NCBI RefSeq assembly: GCF_001552615.1
Contig: NZ_BCRN01000004.1
Span: 62,001-126,000, forward strand
From: Millisia brevis NBRC 105863
Lineage (GTDB): Bacteria; Actinomycetota; Actinomycetes; Mycobacteriales; Mycobacteriaceae
DNA length: 64,000 bases
Reading direction: 5' to 3'
Position numbers and translations under genes: made by a program. Each line of letters starts with the position of its first letter. Positions within the stretch are counted from its first letter, which is position 1. Below, in pieces: positions 1-9,144 of this stretch. Below the pieces are notes generated by a model. That model was not told where the DNA came from, did not search any database, and was given only the letters and a program-made list of their open reading frames with translations.

Positions 1-1091
1 CGCGGTACGCCGAGCACCCCGCTCCAGCCGTGTGCGATCGGAACATCGGCGATCGCCGGGAACCAGGACACCAGGGTGGCTCGGAGTGCGGCGATCGTGC
101 CGGCGTCGACGCTGCCGTCGTTGTCGGTACGCGAGCCGTAGCGGTAGGGATTGCCGCGTCCACCGATCGCGATGCGCCCGTCCTGCGTGATCTGGGAGTA
201 CGAGTAGACGTGGGAGAGGTCCTCGAGGGTGTCGGCGTGCTGCCAGCCGATCTGTTCGAGCGCGTCCTTCGGCAGCGGCTCGGTGATGATCATCGAGGAG
301 TTCATCGGCACCCAGGTACGGTGCTCCCCGGCCAGGTCGGCGGTGAAGCCCTCGGTCGCCCGCACGATATGCCTGGCCCGCAGCCGGCCGCGGGCGGTGG
401 TCGCCAGCCGCGGCTCGATCGCGGTGACCGCGGTGTCCTCGTGGATGCGCACCCCGAGGCGGCGCACCGTCTCGGCCAGACCCCGCACCAGCCGGGCCGG
501 GTGGATGCGGGCACAGTGCGGTTCGTGGAAGCCGGCGAGGGTGCCGGCGATGTCGATCCGCTCGGCGGTCTCCGTCGCGGTGAGCAGCCTCCCGCCGATC
601 TCGGGCCACCGCGCCGCCATCGCGGCGAGTTCCTCGGCCCGGTCGAGCTGGGCGGGGTTGCGCGCGACGAGCAGGGTGCCGCCCTTGCGGATGTGGGCGT
701 CGATCCCCTCCCGCCCGGCGACCGCGATCACCTCGTCGACGGCGTCGTTCATGGTCAGCTGGAACCGGGAGACCAACTCGCGCGGAAAGAGGCGGGCGTA
801 GGTGTCGAGACCGCCGGTGATCGCGGCCGACAGCCAGCCGCCGTTGCGCCCGGAGGCGCCGAAGCCGGCGAAACGCCGCTCGACCACCCGGATGTCGAGG
901 GTCGGATCGGCCCGCGCGAGGTAGTAGGCCGCCCACAGACCGGTATAGCCGGCTCCGATGATCGCGACATCACATTCGTCATCGCCGTCGAGGCGATCGG
1001 TGGGCTCGGGGATTCCGATGTCGTTGTACCAGTGCGAGATCCCGCCGGAGAGCGGCTCCCGTTCGCCTGCGGACGCCACCTGCTCGGACAC
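1..1091 (-). CDS. FAD-dependent amine oxidase-like protein (DAO family), 3' end outside the window
   Basis: Partial gene; the C-terminus lies beyond base 1. Translation from GTG at 1091 gives an N-terminal stretch with ISHWYNDIG, then the dinucleotide-binding motif VAIIGAGYTGLWAAYYLA and the ERRFAGFGASGRNGGWL segment typical of gamma-glutamylputrescine oxidase or glycine oxidase-like DAO enzymes. The family oxidises amines or amino acids with FAD and releases H2O2 and ammonia; the substrate cannot be read here. GTG is preferred because GAGGGG sits five bases upstream and the FAD motif follows at about residue 40. The gene is divergent from the symporter at 1349 and shares its control region. 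Confidence 0.85.
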   Translation of the reverse strand, partial: MSEQVASAGEREPLSGGISHWYNDIGIPEPTDRLDGDDECDVAIIGAGYTGLWAAYYLARADPTLDIRVVERRFAGFGASGRNGGWLSAAITGGLDTYARLFPRELVSRFQLTMNDAVDEVIAVAGREGIDAHIRKGGTLLVARNPAQLDRAEELAAMAARWPEIGGRLLTATETAERIDIAGTLAGFHEPHCARIHPARLVRGLAETVRRLGVRIHEDTAVTAIEPRLATTARGRLRARHIVRATEGFTADLAGEHRTWVPMNSSMIITEPLPKDALEQIGWQHADTLEDLSHVYSYSQITQDGRIAIGGRGNPYRYGSRTDNDGSVDAGTIAALRATLVSWFPAIADVPIAHGWSGVLGVP

Positions 1092-1348
1092 CTGCACCCC
1101 TCGTACGACTCGACCGCTTTGTCCACGTGGAGTCTACTGATGGCACCCGCCGGCGCGCCTGCCGTCGAGGTGTGACGAGCCGGGCATCACAACGAATTCG
1201 ATGCCGCGCATCCGATTCGTCCGATTATGGCGAGCGTTAACGCAGACGTTGCAATTCGGCAAACGTTCACAACAATCCCGCCCCATCGTTGTTTCTATCA
1301 ACTGACAGAAACCATCGGGGTCGACAGCGTCGACCTTCGGGAGGACCC
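1092..1348. promoter_or_regulatory. Divergent control region between oxidase and symporter
   Basis: This 257-base gap holds no gene. It carries the start-proximal regions of two divergent genes and the palindrome listed at 1292-1311. The stretch around 1225-1275 is richer in A and T than the flanks, as expected of a promoter, but I cannot assign -35 and -10 boxes with confidence. Confidence 0.5.
1292..1311. promoter_or_regulatory. Operator-like palindrome upstream of the symporter
   Basis: A 20-bp inverted repeat: left arm TTTCTATCAA, right arm CTGACAGAAA, matching at 8 of 10 pairs. It ends 37 bases before the symporter start. A closely related sequence (CTGTCAAGCGACAGAAA) lies at 9015-9031 upstream of the DUF1989/carboxylase operon. 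Sharing between two promoters suggests one regulator, with the TetR protein encoded at 2842-3555 the nearest candidate (inference). Confidence 0.6.
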
Positions 1349-2875
1349 ATGATCATCTTCGGCGTCTCGGTCACGGTTGCCGTCGTGCTGCTCGTCGGCA
1401 TCGTCGTGGCCCGCAAGATCGACGGAGACTCACAGAACTATCTGGTGGCCGGGCGCCGATTGGGTCTCCCACTGGTATTCGTGTCTCTGATCGGCGCGGC
1501 GGTCGACTCGAACGCGACCGTCGGCAATACCGACCTGACCTCCGACTTCGGCTTCTGGGCGGGTGCCTCACTGGCACTGGGCCTCGCGCTGTGTCTGTTC
1601 CTGTCCGGCCTGTTCTTCGCCAAGCCGCTCAACCGGATGCGGCTGTTCACCCTCGCCGACTTCTTCCGGATGCGCTACGGGCGCACCTCGGAGGTGACCG
1701 CGTCGTTCATCATGATCTTCGCGTTCACCATCCTGCTCGCGGGCAACCTGGTCGCCTGCGGATATCTGATGGACCGCTTCGCGAATATCCCCTACGCCGC
1801 CGGCGTGATCATCAGCGTGTTGCTGGTCGTCGCCTATACGATCGCCGGCGGCCTGTACTCCGACGCGTATACCTCGATGATTCAGGTGGTCATCACCGTC
1901 GCCGCGACGATCTCGCTGGTCTGGTGGGTCGCGAGCACCTACGGCATCGTCATCCCGGAGGGTATGGGCCCGTTCGACTTCGAGCAGCTCACCACCACCG
2001 AGGGCGGCGCCCCGATCAACTGGGCCACACTGATCTCGCTCGGCATCGGTGACCTGGTCGCCATCGACTTCATGCAGCGCATCTTCGGCGCCAAGTCGCC
2101 CGAGGTCGCCCGCCGGGCCTGCTTCAGCGCCGCCGCGTTGACCGCCTCGATCGGCACCTGCTTCGCGCTGGTCGCGCTGACCACCTCGTCGGTCCTCGGC
2201 CTCTCGCCGGAGAACGGTCCGGTGCTCTTCCAGTTGCTGGACGACTACGCCCCGCCGATGATCGCCCTGCTGGTGTTGTCCGGCATCATCGCCGCGTCCT
2301 TCTCGACCGCCTCCGGCGCGATCCTTGCGACCTCGGCGATCGCGGTGCGCAATATCTTCGGGGTGCGCCGGGTGCCCGGACCGCGCGAGGTGGTCGGCGC
2401 CGACCCGCTGCTGCGGTGGACCCGCCTGGCGATGGTTCCGGTGGTCGTCTGTGGCTCGTTCCTGGCGATCCAGGTGCACCAAACCGGCATCCTGTTGACG
2501 CTGGCGTTCGACATCATGCTCGCCTGCCTGGCGGCGCCGTTCATCTTCGGTGTCTACTGGCGTCGGCCCGGCCCGAGCGCCTATATCGCCGCCGCCGGAG
2601 TCGGTTTGGTGGTGCGCCTGACGTTCCTGGCCCTGACGCCGACGCTCTACGGGGTGGACAACAACATCTTCTACATCCCGAACTCGATCGTCGGCACGGG
2701 ATTCGACGGCTGGGCCACCCTGGTGGCCGCGGTGATCGCCTTCTCGACCTTCGTGATCGTCGGACTGCTCAAGCCGCGCAACGGCAGCCATCACGACGAG
2801 GAGCGCACCGAGCGTCAGCGGCTCGACCTGGAGGATTCGTCCTACTCCGAGGACGAGGCCCCCGCACCGGCCTGA
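1349..2875 (+). CDS. Sodium:solute symporter (SSS family)
   Basis: A 508-residue integral membrane protein of the LeuT/APC-fold sodium:solute symporter family. It opens directly with a hydrophobic helix and has about 13 predicted membrane spans. A charged hydrophilic tail ends it. The start at 1349 is chosen over an in-frame ATG at 1289 because GGGAGG lies at 1339-1344 and the family begins with the first helix. Its 3' end overlaps the convergent TetR gene by 34 bases. The shared operator-like palindrome links it to the guanidine-type operon, so guanidine or a related nitrogen compound is a plausible substrate; this is inference from context only. Confidence 0.85.
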   Translation: MIIFGVSVTVAVVLLVGIVVARKIDGDSQNYLVAGRRLGLPLVFVSLIGAAVDSNATVGNTDLTSDFGFWAGASLALGLALCLFLSGLFFAKPLNRMRLFTLADFFRMRYGRTSEVTASFIMIFAFTILLAGNLVACGYLMDRFANIPYAAGVIISVLLVVAYTIAGGLYSDAYTSMIQVVITVAATISLVWWVASTYGIVIPEGMGPFDFEQLTTTEGGAPINWATLISLGIGDLVAIDFMQRIFGAKSPEVARRACFSAAALTASIGTCFALVALTTSSVLGLSPENGPVLFQLLDDYAPPMIALLVLSGIIAASFSTASGAILATSAIAVRNIFGVRRVPGPREVVGADPLLRWTRLAMVPVVVCGSFLAIQVHQTGILLTLAFDIMLACLAAPFIFGVYWRRPGPSAYIAAAGVGLVVRLTFLALTPTLYGVDNNIFYIPNSIVGTGFDGWATLVAAVIAFSTFVIVGLLKPRNGSHHDEERTERQRLDLEDSSYSEDEAPAPA

Positions 2876-3555
2876 TAACGACGCGCCTGGACCCCTGCGG
2901 CCTCGACGGTATGTCCGTCGAGGCCGCAGAGGCGTAAGCAGGACGCGGCGATGACGTCGGCATCGCGCTCGGGGGCGACGGTGCCATTGCGGCGCAACTG
3001 AATCACGATCTCGGCGGTCTGAATGAGCAGCTCTCCCAGGCGATCCCGGCCGACGGATGCCGCCACCTCCGGGGTGGCCGCACGCACGCCGAGGCGGCCG
3101 TAGGCATGCTGCAGCTCGCGTCGCTGATCGTGGAAGCGGGCGAAGGTGGGCGACTGCACATCGGGCAGCAGATAGAAGCTGCCGACATTGTGCGGGGTCA
3201 GCATCAGGGTGCGGACATCGACCAGCGCCAACAGGTACAACGCCGCGGCGGGCCCGAGTCGGCCGGTCGCCGCCTCCTCGATCGAGGTGACCTCGTCGAG
3301 GCTCGGGCGCACCGAGTTGGTCAGCAACTCGATGAGCATCTCGTCCTTGCCCGAGAAGTGGTAGTAGAGCGACGCCTGGCGGATCCCCACACGCTCGGCG
3401 ATCGCCCGGGTGCTGGTGCCCGCGAAGCCGCGTTCGGCGAAGAGCTCGGCGGCCGCCTCGAGGATCTCGTCCCGAGGCTCCTGCCCCTCTCCGCCCGGCA
3501 TGAGCCGTGGGCGTCCGGGGCGCGGTCCGCTGCGCTGGTCACTGGTCATCGCCAT
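2842..3555 (-). CDS. TetR family transcriptional regulator
   Basis: About 237 residues. An N-terminal TetR DNA-binding domain is clear: EILEAAAELFAERGFAGTST, then RAIAERVGIRQASLYYHFSGK, followed by a helical ligand-binding half. In-frame ATG codons at 3555 and 3549 are both possible and neither has a strong ribosome-binding site; a longer ATG at 3633 would add low-complexity sequence and is less likely. The gene is convergent with the symporter and on the same strand as the carboxylase operon, which ends at 3700. It is the natural candidate regulator of both, but the sequence does not show the link directly. Confidence 0.85.
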   Translation of the reverse strand: MAMTSDQRSGPRPGRPRLMPGGEGQEPRDEILEAAAELFAERGFAGTSTRAIAERVGIRQASLYYHFSGKDEMLIELLTNSVRPSLDEVTSIEEAATGRLGPAAALYLLALVDVRTLMLTPHNVGSFYLLPDVQSPTFARFHDQRRELQHAYGRLGVRAATPEVAASVGRDRLGELLIQTAEIVIQLRRNGTVAPERDADVIAASCLRLCGLDGHTVEAAGVQARRYQAGAGASSSE

Positions 3556-3699
3556 CCATGGTCCCACGTCGGGGCGATCGGCACCCGGAGGCCCGTACCG
3601 GTCGGCTCCGGTCCGCGGGACGCGGCCCCGCACCGACCGGCTCCCACCCGCACGAAGCGGCCCCGGACCGGTGAGGTCCGGGGCCGCTTCGGCGGTGCG

Positions 3700-6600
3700 C
3701 TATTGCGGTCGAACGGCGGCCAGGACCTGGCCCGGCGCAACCTGATCGCCCAGTTGGACGTAGATCTCGACGACGGTGCCCGCCTCGGAGACCGTCAGCG
3801 GGGTCTCCATCTTCATCGCCTCGAGCGCGAGGACCCGATCGCCCGCCGCCAGCGTGTCGCCCGGCGTGGCGCTGACCTGCCAGACGGTCGCGGTGAACGG
3901 GGCGGTCAACGCGATCGTCCCCTCGGGAACGGTCACCGTGTCCCCGGCGGGGGCGGGCGGTTCGTGATGCATGTCGAATTCGCCCGATTCACGCCACCGT
4001 TCGCGTTCGCGGGCGAACGCCTCCGACTGGGTCTGGCGGAATTGTTCGATCGAGTCGTGGTTCTCCGCGAGGAACCCCTGGTACTCCGATAGCGAGAACT
4101 CGCCGTCGACCGTCTCGAATGTTGCACGGCCGGCGTCATTTTCGGCGCGCAGCTCCAGTAGCTCGTCGGCGGACACCGGGTACCACTCGATCCGGTCGAA
4201 GAAGCGCAGCGACCACGGATGGTCGACGAACATTCCGCTGCGGCGGAACCGATTCCACACCTGGACGGTGCGGCCGACGAACTGGTAGCCGCCCGGACCC
4301 TCCATGCCGTAGACGCACAGGTATGCGCCGCCGATGCCCACGGAGTTCTCCGCGGTCCACGTCCGGGCCGGGTTGTACTTCGTGGTCACCAGGCGATGCC
4401 GCGGGTCGAGCGGCGTCGCCACCGGCGCGCCGAGGTAGACGTCACCGAGGCCCAGCACGAAGTAGCTGGCGTCGTAGACGATCCGTCGCACGTCCTCGAC
4501 ATCCTCGAGGCCGTTGACCCGTCGGATGAACTCGATATTCGACGGGGTCCACGGTGCGTCGGCGCGCACGCCGGCCATATACCGCTCGATCGCCAGCTTG
4601 GTCGCCGGATCGTCCCAGGACAGCGGCAGCCGCACGATCCGTGAGGGCACCGTCAGGTCCTTGGTCGCCCCGATGCTCGGCTCGAGTTCGGCCAACAAAG
4701 CCGCGACGTCCCGCGCGAGCAGGACGTCCGGATCGGTGCGCACCTGCAGCGAGCGGATACCCGGCGTCATCTCGACCACACCGGCCGGGGCGTGCTGTTC
4801 GAGCAGGGTCATCAACGCGTGTACCCGCATGCGCAGACCCAGATCGAGCGTCATCGGCCCGTACTCGACCAGGACGTTGTCATCCCCGTCGCGGCGGTAG
4901 GTCACCGACGGGTGGTCGTCGTCCGCGTCGAGTCGACCGAGCACACCGTCGTCGCCGTCACCCGGTCCGGTGACCGTCGGCGACGCGCAGCTCGCGGACA
5001 GCCCGCGCGCCTGCTTCTCGCCGACCGGTACGAACCGGATGGTGTCACCCGGCCGGACCTGGCCGATCTTCCACATCTCGCCGCTGGCGACCACCGCGGG
5101 GCAGACGAATCCGCCGAGGCTCGGCCCGTCCGGCCCCAGAATGATCGGGGTATCGCCGGTGAAGTCGATCGCGCCCACCGCGTAGGCGGTGTCGTGGATA
5201 TTCGACGGATGCAGGCCGGCCTCGCCGCCGTCCGGCCGCGCCCACTGCGGGTGCGGACCGATCAGGCGCACGCCGGTGCGGGCCGAGTTGTGATGGACCG
5301 CGTAGTCGGTGGCGTAGAAGGTCTCGATGTCCTCCCGGGTGAAGAACTCCGGAGCCGCGTGCGGCCCCTCGGTGACACCGATCTGCCAGGCGTTGGTCAT
5401 CGCCGGACGACGCTCCGCCGGGGTCGGCGTGCCGACCCGACCGAGCCGCGCGTCGGCGTCGGTGATCGCCGGATGTGCCGCATCGGAATCCGGGGACCCC
5501 GGGCGCAGCACATCGCCGGCCACCAGGGCGCGACCGGCGTGCCCGCCGAACTTGCCGAGCGTGAACGTCGAGGCGCTACCGAGGTAGAGCGGCACGTCGA
5601 AACCGCCGCGTACCGCCAGATAGGACCGCATGCCGGGGCCTTCGAGGACACCGATGCGCAGCGTCGCACCGGCGGGTACCTCGACCGGCTCCCACTGCGG
5701 GACCGGTTGCCCGTCGAGGTCGACGGTCACCGGGGCACCCGTTACCGCGACGACCCAACTGCTGGAGAAGGTGAGGGTCGGTCCGGTGGCGGTGATCTCC
5801 AGGCCGGGCGCCCCTTCCGGGTTGCCGACCAGCAGATTCGCCTCGCGCAGCGAGATCGGGTCGAACGGGCCGCTCGGCGGGACACCGACGTGCCACAGGC
5901 CGACCCGGCCCGGCAGATCCTGCACGGTGGTCATCAGGCCGGGCGCGACGACGTCGATGCGCGGATCGGGATCGGACAACCCCGCCGGCGTCGAGGTCGA
6001 ATGCCGGGCCGCGACGAAGTCGTCGAGCTCGGTCAGACCGATCAACGATCCGAGGTTGGTCACCACGCCGTCGACCCGGCTGACCTGCAGGCCGGCGCGC
6101 AGGGTGTCGAGCGCATCGGCCCGGGTGGGACCGGAGGCGATCACCTTGGCGAGCATCGGGTCGTAGAAGGGGGAGACCTCGGAGCCGGTTTCGACCCAGC
6201 CGTCGACGCGCACGCCGGGGATCGGGTCGGCGCCCTGACCGGGGAAGACCGCGTTGGTCACCAGGCCGGGGCTCGGCGCCCCGCCCTTGCCCGGATCCTC
6301 GGCGTAGACGCGCGCCTCGACCGCGAAGCCGGACGGCTCGAAGGTGCGGGTGAACACCTCGGGATCGACACCGTCGGCGCCGTCGCGGCCCAGCCGCAGC
6401 ATCAGCTCGACGAGGTCGACGTCGTACACCTCCTCGGTGACCGGGTGTTCCACCTGCAGGCGGGTGTTGACCTCGAGGAAGTACGCCTCCTGCCGGACCG
6501 GGTCGTAGATGAACTCGACCGTTCCGGCGCTGCGGTAGTCGACCTCCGCGGCCAGCTTGACCGCGCTCGCGTGCAGCTGTTCGCGCACGGCCGGCGGCAG

Positions 6601-7389
6601 ATCCGGGGCCGGTGCCTCCTCGATGATCTTCTGGTTGCGTCGCTGCAGGGAGCAGTCGCGGTCGCCGATGACGGCGACCCGACCGGCGCCGTCGCCGAAG
6701 ACCTGCACCTCGACGTGCCGCGCCGGGCGCACGAGCCGCTCGAGGAACATGCCGCTCGAGTCGAAGCTGGCCCGCGCCACCCGGTCGACCTGTTCGTAGG
6801 CGTCCCGCAGCTGATCGGCATCGGCGCAGGCCTGCATACCGATGCCGCCGCCACCGCCGGTCGCCTTGAGCATGACCGGATAGCCGATCCGGTCGGCCTC
6901 GGCGACCGCCTCGTCCAGGCTGCCGAGCAGCTGCGATCCGGGGACCAGGGGGACCCCGGCCGACTCGGCCAGCGCCCGGGCGGTGTGCTTCTCGCCGAAC
7001 GCCTCGATCTGCGCGGTCGACGGTCCGACGAAGCCGATCCCGGCCGCTTCGACCGCCCGCACGAAGGGGACGCTCTCGGAGAGGAATCCGTAGCCGGGGT
7101 GGATCAGTGTCGCGCCGGTCTCCTCGGCCGCGGCGAGGATGCGGTCGATGTCGAGATAGGACTCGCGCGGCGCGGCGGGGCCGAGCCGCACCGCGACGTC
7201 GGCCTCCCGTACGTGCGGCGCGGCCCGGTCGGCGTCGGAATAGACCGCGACGGTGCGCATCCCGAGCGCCTTCGCCGATCGGATGATCCGGCGGGCGATC
7301 TCGCCGCGGTTGGCGATCAGGACGGTCCCGTTGGGGGCGTCGGAAACGGGCTCGGGTGCGGCCCCGTTGACCGTGATGGACTCGGTCAC
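3700..7389 (-). CDS. Biotin-dependent urea/guanidine carboxylase
   Basis: A 1229-residue single-chain carboxylase. Residues about 20-460 are biotin carboxylase with the ATP-grasp loop KATGGGGGIGM at 175-185. Next comes a KipA/AHS2 carboxyltransferase half, then a KipI/AHS1 half, and a biotin carrier domain at the end with AMKM, where Lys1193 would carry biotin. This is the domain order of urea carboxylase. Enzymes of this type that sit beside two DUF1989 genes have been reassigned to guanidine carboxylation (established for the family), and that is the better reading here. The GTG start overlaps the preceding stop as GTGA, indicating translational coupling. No allophanate hydrolase gene is present in the window. 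Confidence 0.92.
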   Translation of the reverse strand: MTESITVNGAAPEPVSDAPNGTVLIANRGEIARRIIRSAKALGMRTVAVYSDADRAAPHVREADVAVRLGPAAPRESYLDIDRILAAAEETGATLIHPGYGFLSESVPFVRAVEAAGIGFVGPSTAQIEAFGEKHTARALAESAGVPLVPGSQLLGSLDEAVAEADRIGYPVMLKATGGGGGIGMQACADADQLRDAYEQVDRVARASFDSSGMFLERLVRPARHVEVQVFGDGAGRVAVIGDRDCSLQRRNQKIIEEAPAPDLPPAVREQLHASAVKLAAEVDYRSAGTVEFIYDPVRQEAYFLEVNTRLQVEHPVTEEVYDVDLVELMLRLGRDGADGVDPEVFTRTFEPSGFAVEARVYAEDPGKGGAPSPGLVTNAVFPGQGADPIPGVRVDGWVETGSEVSPFYDPMLAKVIASGPTRADALDTLRAGLQVSRVDGVVTNLGSLIGLTELDDFVAARHSTSTPAGLSDPDPRIDVVAPGLMTTVQDLPGRVGLWHVGVPPSGPFDPISLREANLLVGNPEGAPGLEITATGPTLTFSSSWVVAVTGAPVTVDLDGQPVPQWEPVEVPAGATLRIGVLEGPGMRSYLAVRGGFDVPLYLGSASTFTLGKFGGHAGRALVAGDVLRPGSPDSDAAHPAITDADARLGRVGTPTPAERRPAMTNAWQIGVTEGPHAAPEFFTREDIETFYATDYAVHHNSARTGVRLIGPHPQWARPDGGEAGLHPSNIHDTAYAVGAIDFTGDTPIILGPDGPSLGGFVCPAVVASGEMWKIGQVRPGDTIRFVPVGEKQARGLSASCASPTVTGPGDGDDGVLGRLDADDDHPSVTYRRDGDDNVLVEYGPMTLDLGLRMRVHALMTLLEQHAPAGVVEMTPGIRSLQVRTDPDVLLARDVAALLAELEPSIGATKDLTVPSRIVRLPLSWDDPATKLAIERYMAGVRADAPWTPSNIEFIRRVNGLEDVEDVRRIVYDASYFVLGLGDVYLGAPVATPLDPRHRLVTTKYNPARTWTAENSVGIGGAYLCVYGMEGPGGYQFVGRTVQVWNRFRRSGMFVDHPWSLRFFDRIEWYPVSADELLELRAENDAGRATFETVDGEFSLSEYQGFLAENHDSIEQFRQTQSEAFARERERWRESGEFDMHHEPPAPAGDTVTVPEGTIALTAPFTATVWQVSATPGDTLAAGDRVLALEAMKMETPLTVSEAGTVVEIYVQLGDQVAPGQVLAAVRPQ

Positions 7390-8096
7390 CGGCTCGTCTC
7401 CGGGGTGACGACGACCATCCGCAGCGGGGTGCAGTTGAAGGCGTTGCAGGGGTTGTTCATCTGCGGACAGTTGGACACGATCACCAGCACATCGCGCTCG
7501 GCCCGCACGGCAACCCGCTTGCCGGGCGCCGACATTCCGTCGACGATGCCGAGCGTGCCGTCGGCCTCGACCGGAACGTTCATGAACCAGTTGAGGTTCG
7601 AGACCAGGTCCCGCGTCCCCAGGCCGTGCTTGCCCGCCTCGTGCAGGAAGTTCTCCCGGCAGCCGTGCTGGAACTCGGTGTGATAGCCGTAGCGCAGGGT
7701 GTTCGACTCCTTGCTGCAGGCGCCGCCGATGGTGTCCTGCCGGGGGATCTCGTTGACCACCACCGTCATCAGCGGGTTGCCGAGGTTGGACCGCAGCACC
7801 GTGCCGGTGTCGACGTAGACGTTGCGCTGCCAGGCGATCGTGTCCGGAACGCTGTAGCGCTCATCGTGATCGGTCGCGTCGTAGATCAGGCAGTCGGCCG
7901 ACTGGTTGCCGCCGACGTCGATGATCGTCAGCACGTCGCCCGCGGCGACATAGGCCGACCACGACGCCAGCGGAGCGACCGTCTCATCGAGCACGGTCGT
8001 GCCCGGGACGGCCGACTGCGACCAGTCGAGCGGGCTGTCGGGTGCGTAGACCGCACCGACGGGGACGGTGGAGGTCACTCCGGTCTTGTTCACCAT
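7386..8096 (-). CDS. DUF1989 protein, urea carboxylase-associated (carboxyguanidine deiminase subunit type)
   Basis: 236 residues, the second of two adjacent DUF1989 genes. Family landmarks are VGGNQSADCLIYDA, the Cys/His-rich run around ACSKESNTLRYGYHTEF and QHGCRENF, and SNCPQMNNPCNAFNCTPLR near the end. DUF1989 pairs next to this carboxylase act together as carboxyguanidine deiminase (established for homologous loci). The ATG at 8096 has GGAGG six bases upstream and overlaps the previous gene by seven bases; the stop overlaps the carboxylase GTG by two bases. A longer in-frame extension upstream is only the other gene read in a different frame. Confidence 0.88.
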   Translation of the reverse strand: MVNKTGVTSTVPVGAVYAPDSPLDWSQSAVPGTTVLDETVAPLASWSAYVAAGDVLTIIDVGGNQSADCLIYDATDHDERYSVPDTIAWQRNVYVDTGTVLRSNLGNPLMTVVVNEIPRQDTIGGACSKESNTLRYGYHTEFQHGCRENFLHEAGKHGLGTRDLVSNLNWFMNVPVEADGTLGIVDGMSAPGKRVAVRAERDVLVIVSNCPQMNNPCNAFNCTPLRMVVVTPETSR

Positions 8097-8950
8097 GACG
8101 ATCCTCCGGTCAATCCCGCCGCCGCGGCGTAGCCGATGCTGTTGAGGTAGGCCCGTTCGACCTCCGGCGTCGCCGAGAAGCGCTCGTCGGCAGCCGATGT
8201 GGGCGCGCCGCGCCAGGTGTGCACGCGCAGTGGCCCGACGACGTAGTCGTCGCGCGGGTCGATCGGATGGGGCACGTTGGCCACCAACACGATCAGCGGC
8301 AGTTCCGCGATCAGGGTGACGTGGGTGCCGGCGCCGGCCGAACCGGAGAAGGTGGTCGACCCGTCGGATTCGACACGCACGCCCTGGAAGAAGGACACCG
8401 CGGGGGGCAGATCCCGACCGGTGAGGCCGTGCTTGGTGGCCGCCTTGAGCAGCAGTCCACGACCGGAGGGGGTGGGTCCCTCGGGCAGGTGGCCGCCGTA
8501 CTTGTTGTCGTTGGCGGCGTTCGAGGATGTGCCGCAGAAGGTGTCGTGATGGCTCGAGGTGTCCTCGACGATGCTCGCGAGCACCCGGCCGTCGCCGGAG
8601 AGCAGCGGATGCCCGACGCCGAGGTAGCCCTGCCACGGAATCTTCACCGTGTCGGCCACATTGAGCCGTTCCCAGGGGGCGATGGCGTTGTAGAGCAGCA
8701 CATTCGCGCAGGCGTCACCGGTCGGATCGTCGAAGCGCAGGCGGGTGCCGATCGCGATCCGCAGATGGGTATAGCCGCCCGGGGCAACGGTTTCCGCTGA
8801 GGTCAGCTCGGAAGGGTCCACACCGTTCGGTACGAACGGCGATGTCGACGCCGGTCGATAGGGCATGTAGTCCGACTGGATGCCGGCTCTCGAACGCGCA
8901 TCGGCGCGTGCCCGGAGCACGGTGTCGGTGAGATGTTCTGGGGCAGTCAT
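8090..8950 (-). CDS. DUF1989 protein, urea carboxylase-associated (first paralogue)
   Basis: 286 residues, first gene of the three-gene minus-strand operon. It shares the DUF1989 layout of its neighbour: VAPGGYTHLRIAIGTRLRF, GDACANVLLYNA, a Cys/His segment SSHHDTFCGTSSNAAND, then FFQGVRVESDG. It is longer than the second copy by about 50 residues, mainly at the N-terminus. Together the two are expected to form the hetero-oligomeric deiminase that converts carboxyguanidine to allophanate. ATG at 8950 follows a weak GAAAGACC ribosome-binding site. Confidence 0.88.
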   Translation of the reverse strand: MTAPEHLTDTVLRARADARSRAGIQSDYMPYRPASTSPFVPNGVDPSELTSAETVAPGGYTHLRIAIGTRLRFDDPTGDACANVLLYNAIAPWERLNVADTVKIPWQGYLGVGHPLLSGDGRVLASIVEDTSSHHDTFCGTSSNAANDNKYGGHLPEGPTPSGRGLLLKAATKHGLTGRDLPPAVSFFQGVRVESDGSTTFSGSAGAGTHVTLIAELPLIVLVANVPHPIDPRDDYVVGPLRVHTWRGAPTSAADERFSATPEVERAYLNSIGYAAAAGLTGGSSW

Positions 8951-9010
8951 AACGGTCTTTCGAGAGCGTCAGGCCGTGGGCTGCGGTCCGGTTGACCGGC
9001 GTCTCCATCC

Positions 9011-9048
9011 ATACCTGTCAAGCGACAGAAATTGGTGACAACAGGTAT
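9011..9048. promoter_or_regulatory. Operator cluster upstream of the DUF1989/carboxylase operon
   Basis: Perfect 8-bp arms ATACCTGT (9011-9018) and ACAGGTAT (9041-9048) flank a core with an inner inverted repeat CTGTC-N4-GACAG (9015-9028) and a further TGACA at 9036-9040. The inner part matches the palindrome at the symporter promoter (1292-1311). It lies about 60-100 bases upstream of the operon start, a normal operator position. Confidence 0.55.
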
Positions 9049-9144
9049 AGCACGGCGAGTGGCGGGCGGCGAGTCGAAGCAAATCCGAGGGTATCGGCTC
9101 CGTCGGCGTCCGGCACGGTGACGATTCGGAACGCCCGCCCGCGG

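Noticed and set aside
4792-7683. Long plus-strand open frame of 963 codons opposite the carboxylase
   Set aside because: It is the antisense shadow of a clear carboxylase gene in GC-rich DNA; its translation is Arg/Gly/Asp-rich with no domain.
8951-9144. Guanidine riboswitch before the DUF1989 operon
   Set aside because: I could not find the paired ACGR-loop hairpins or other guanidine riboswitch cores; a protein operator explains the structure better.
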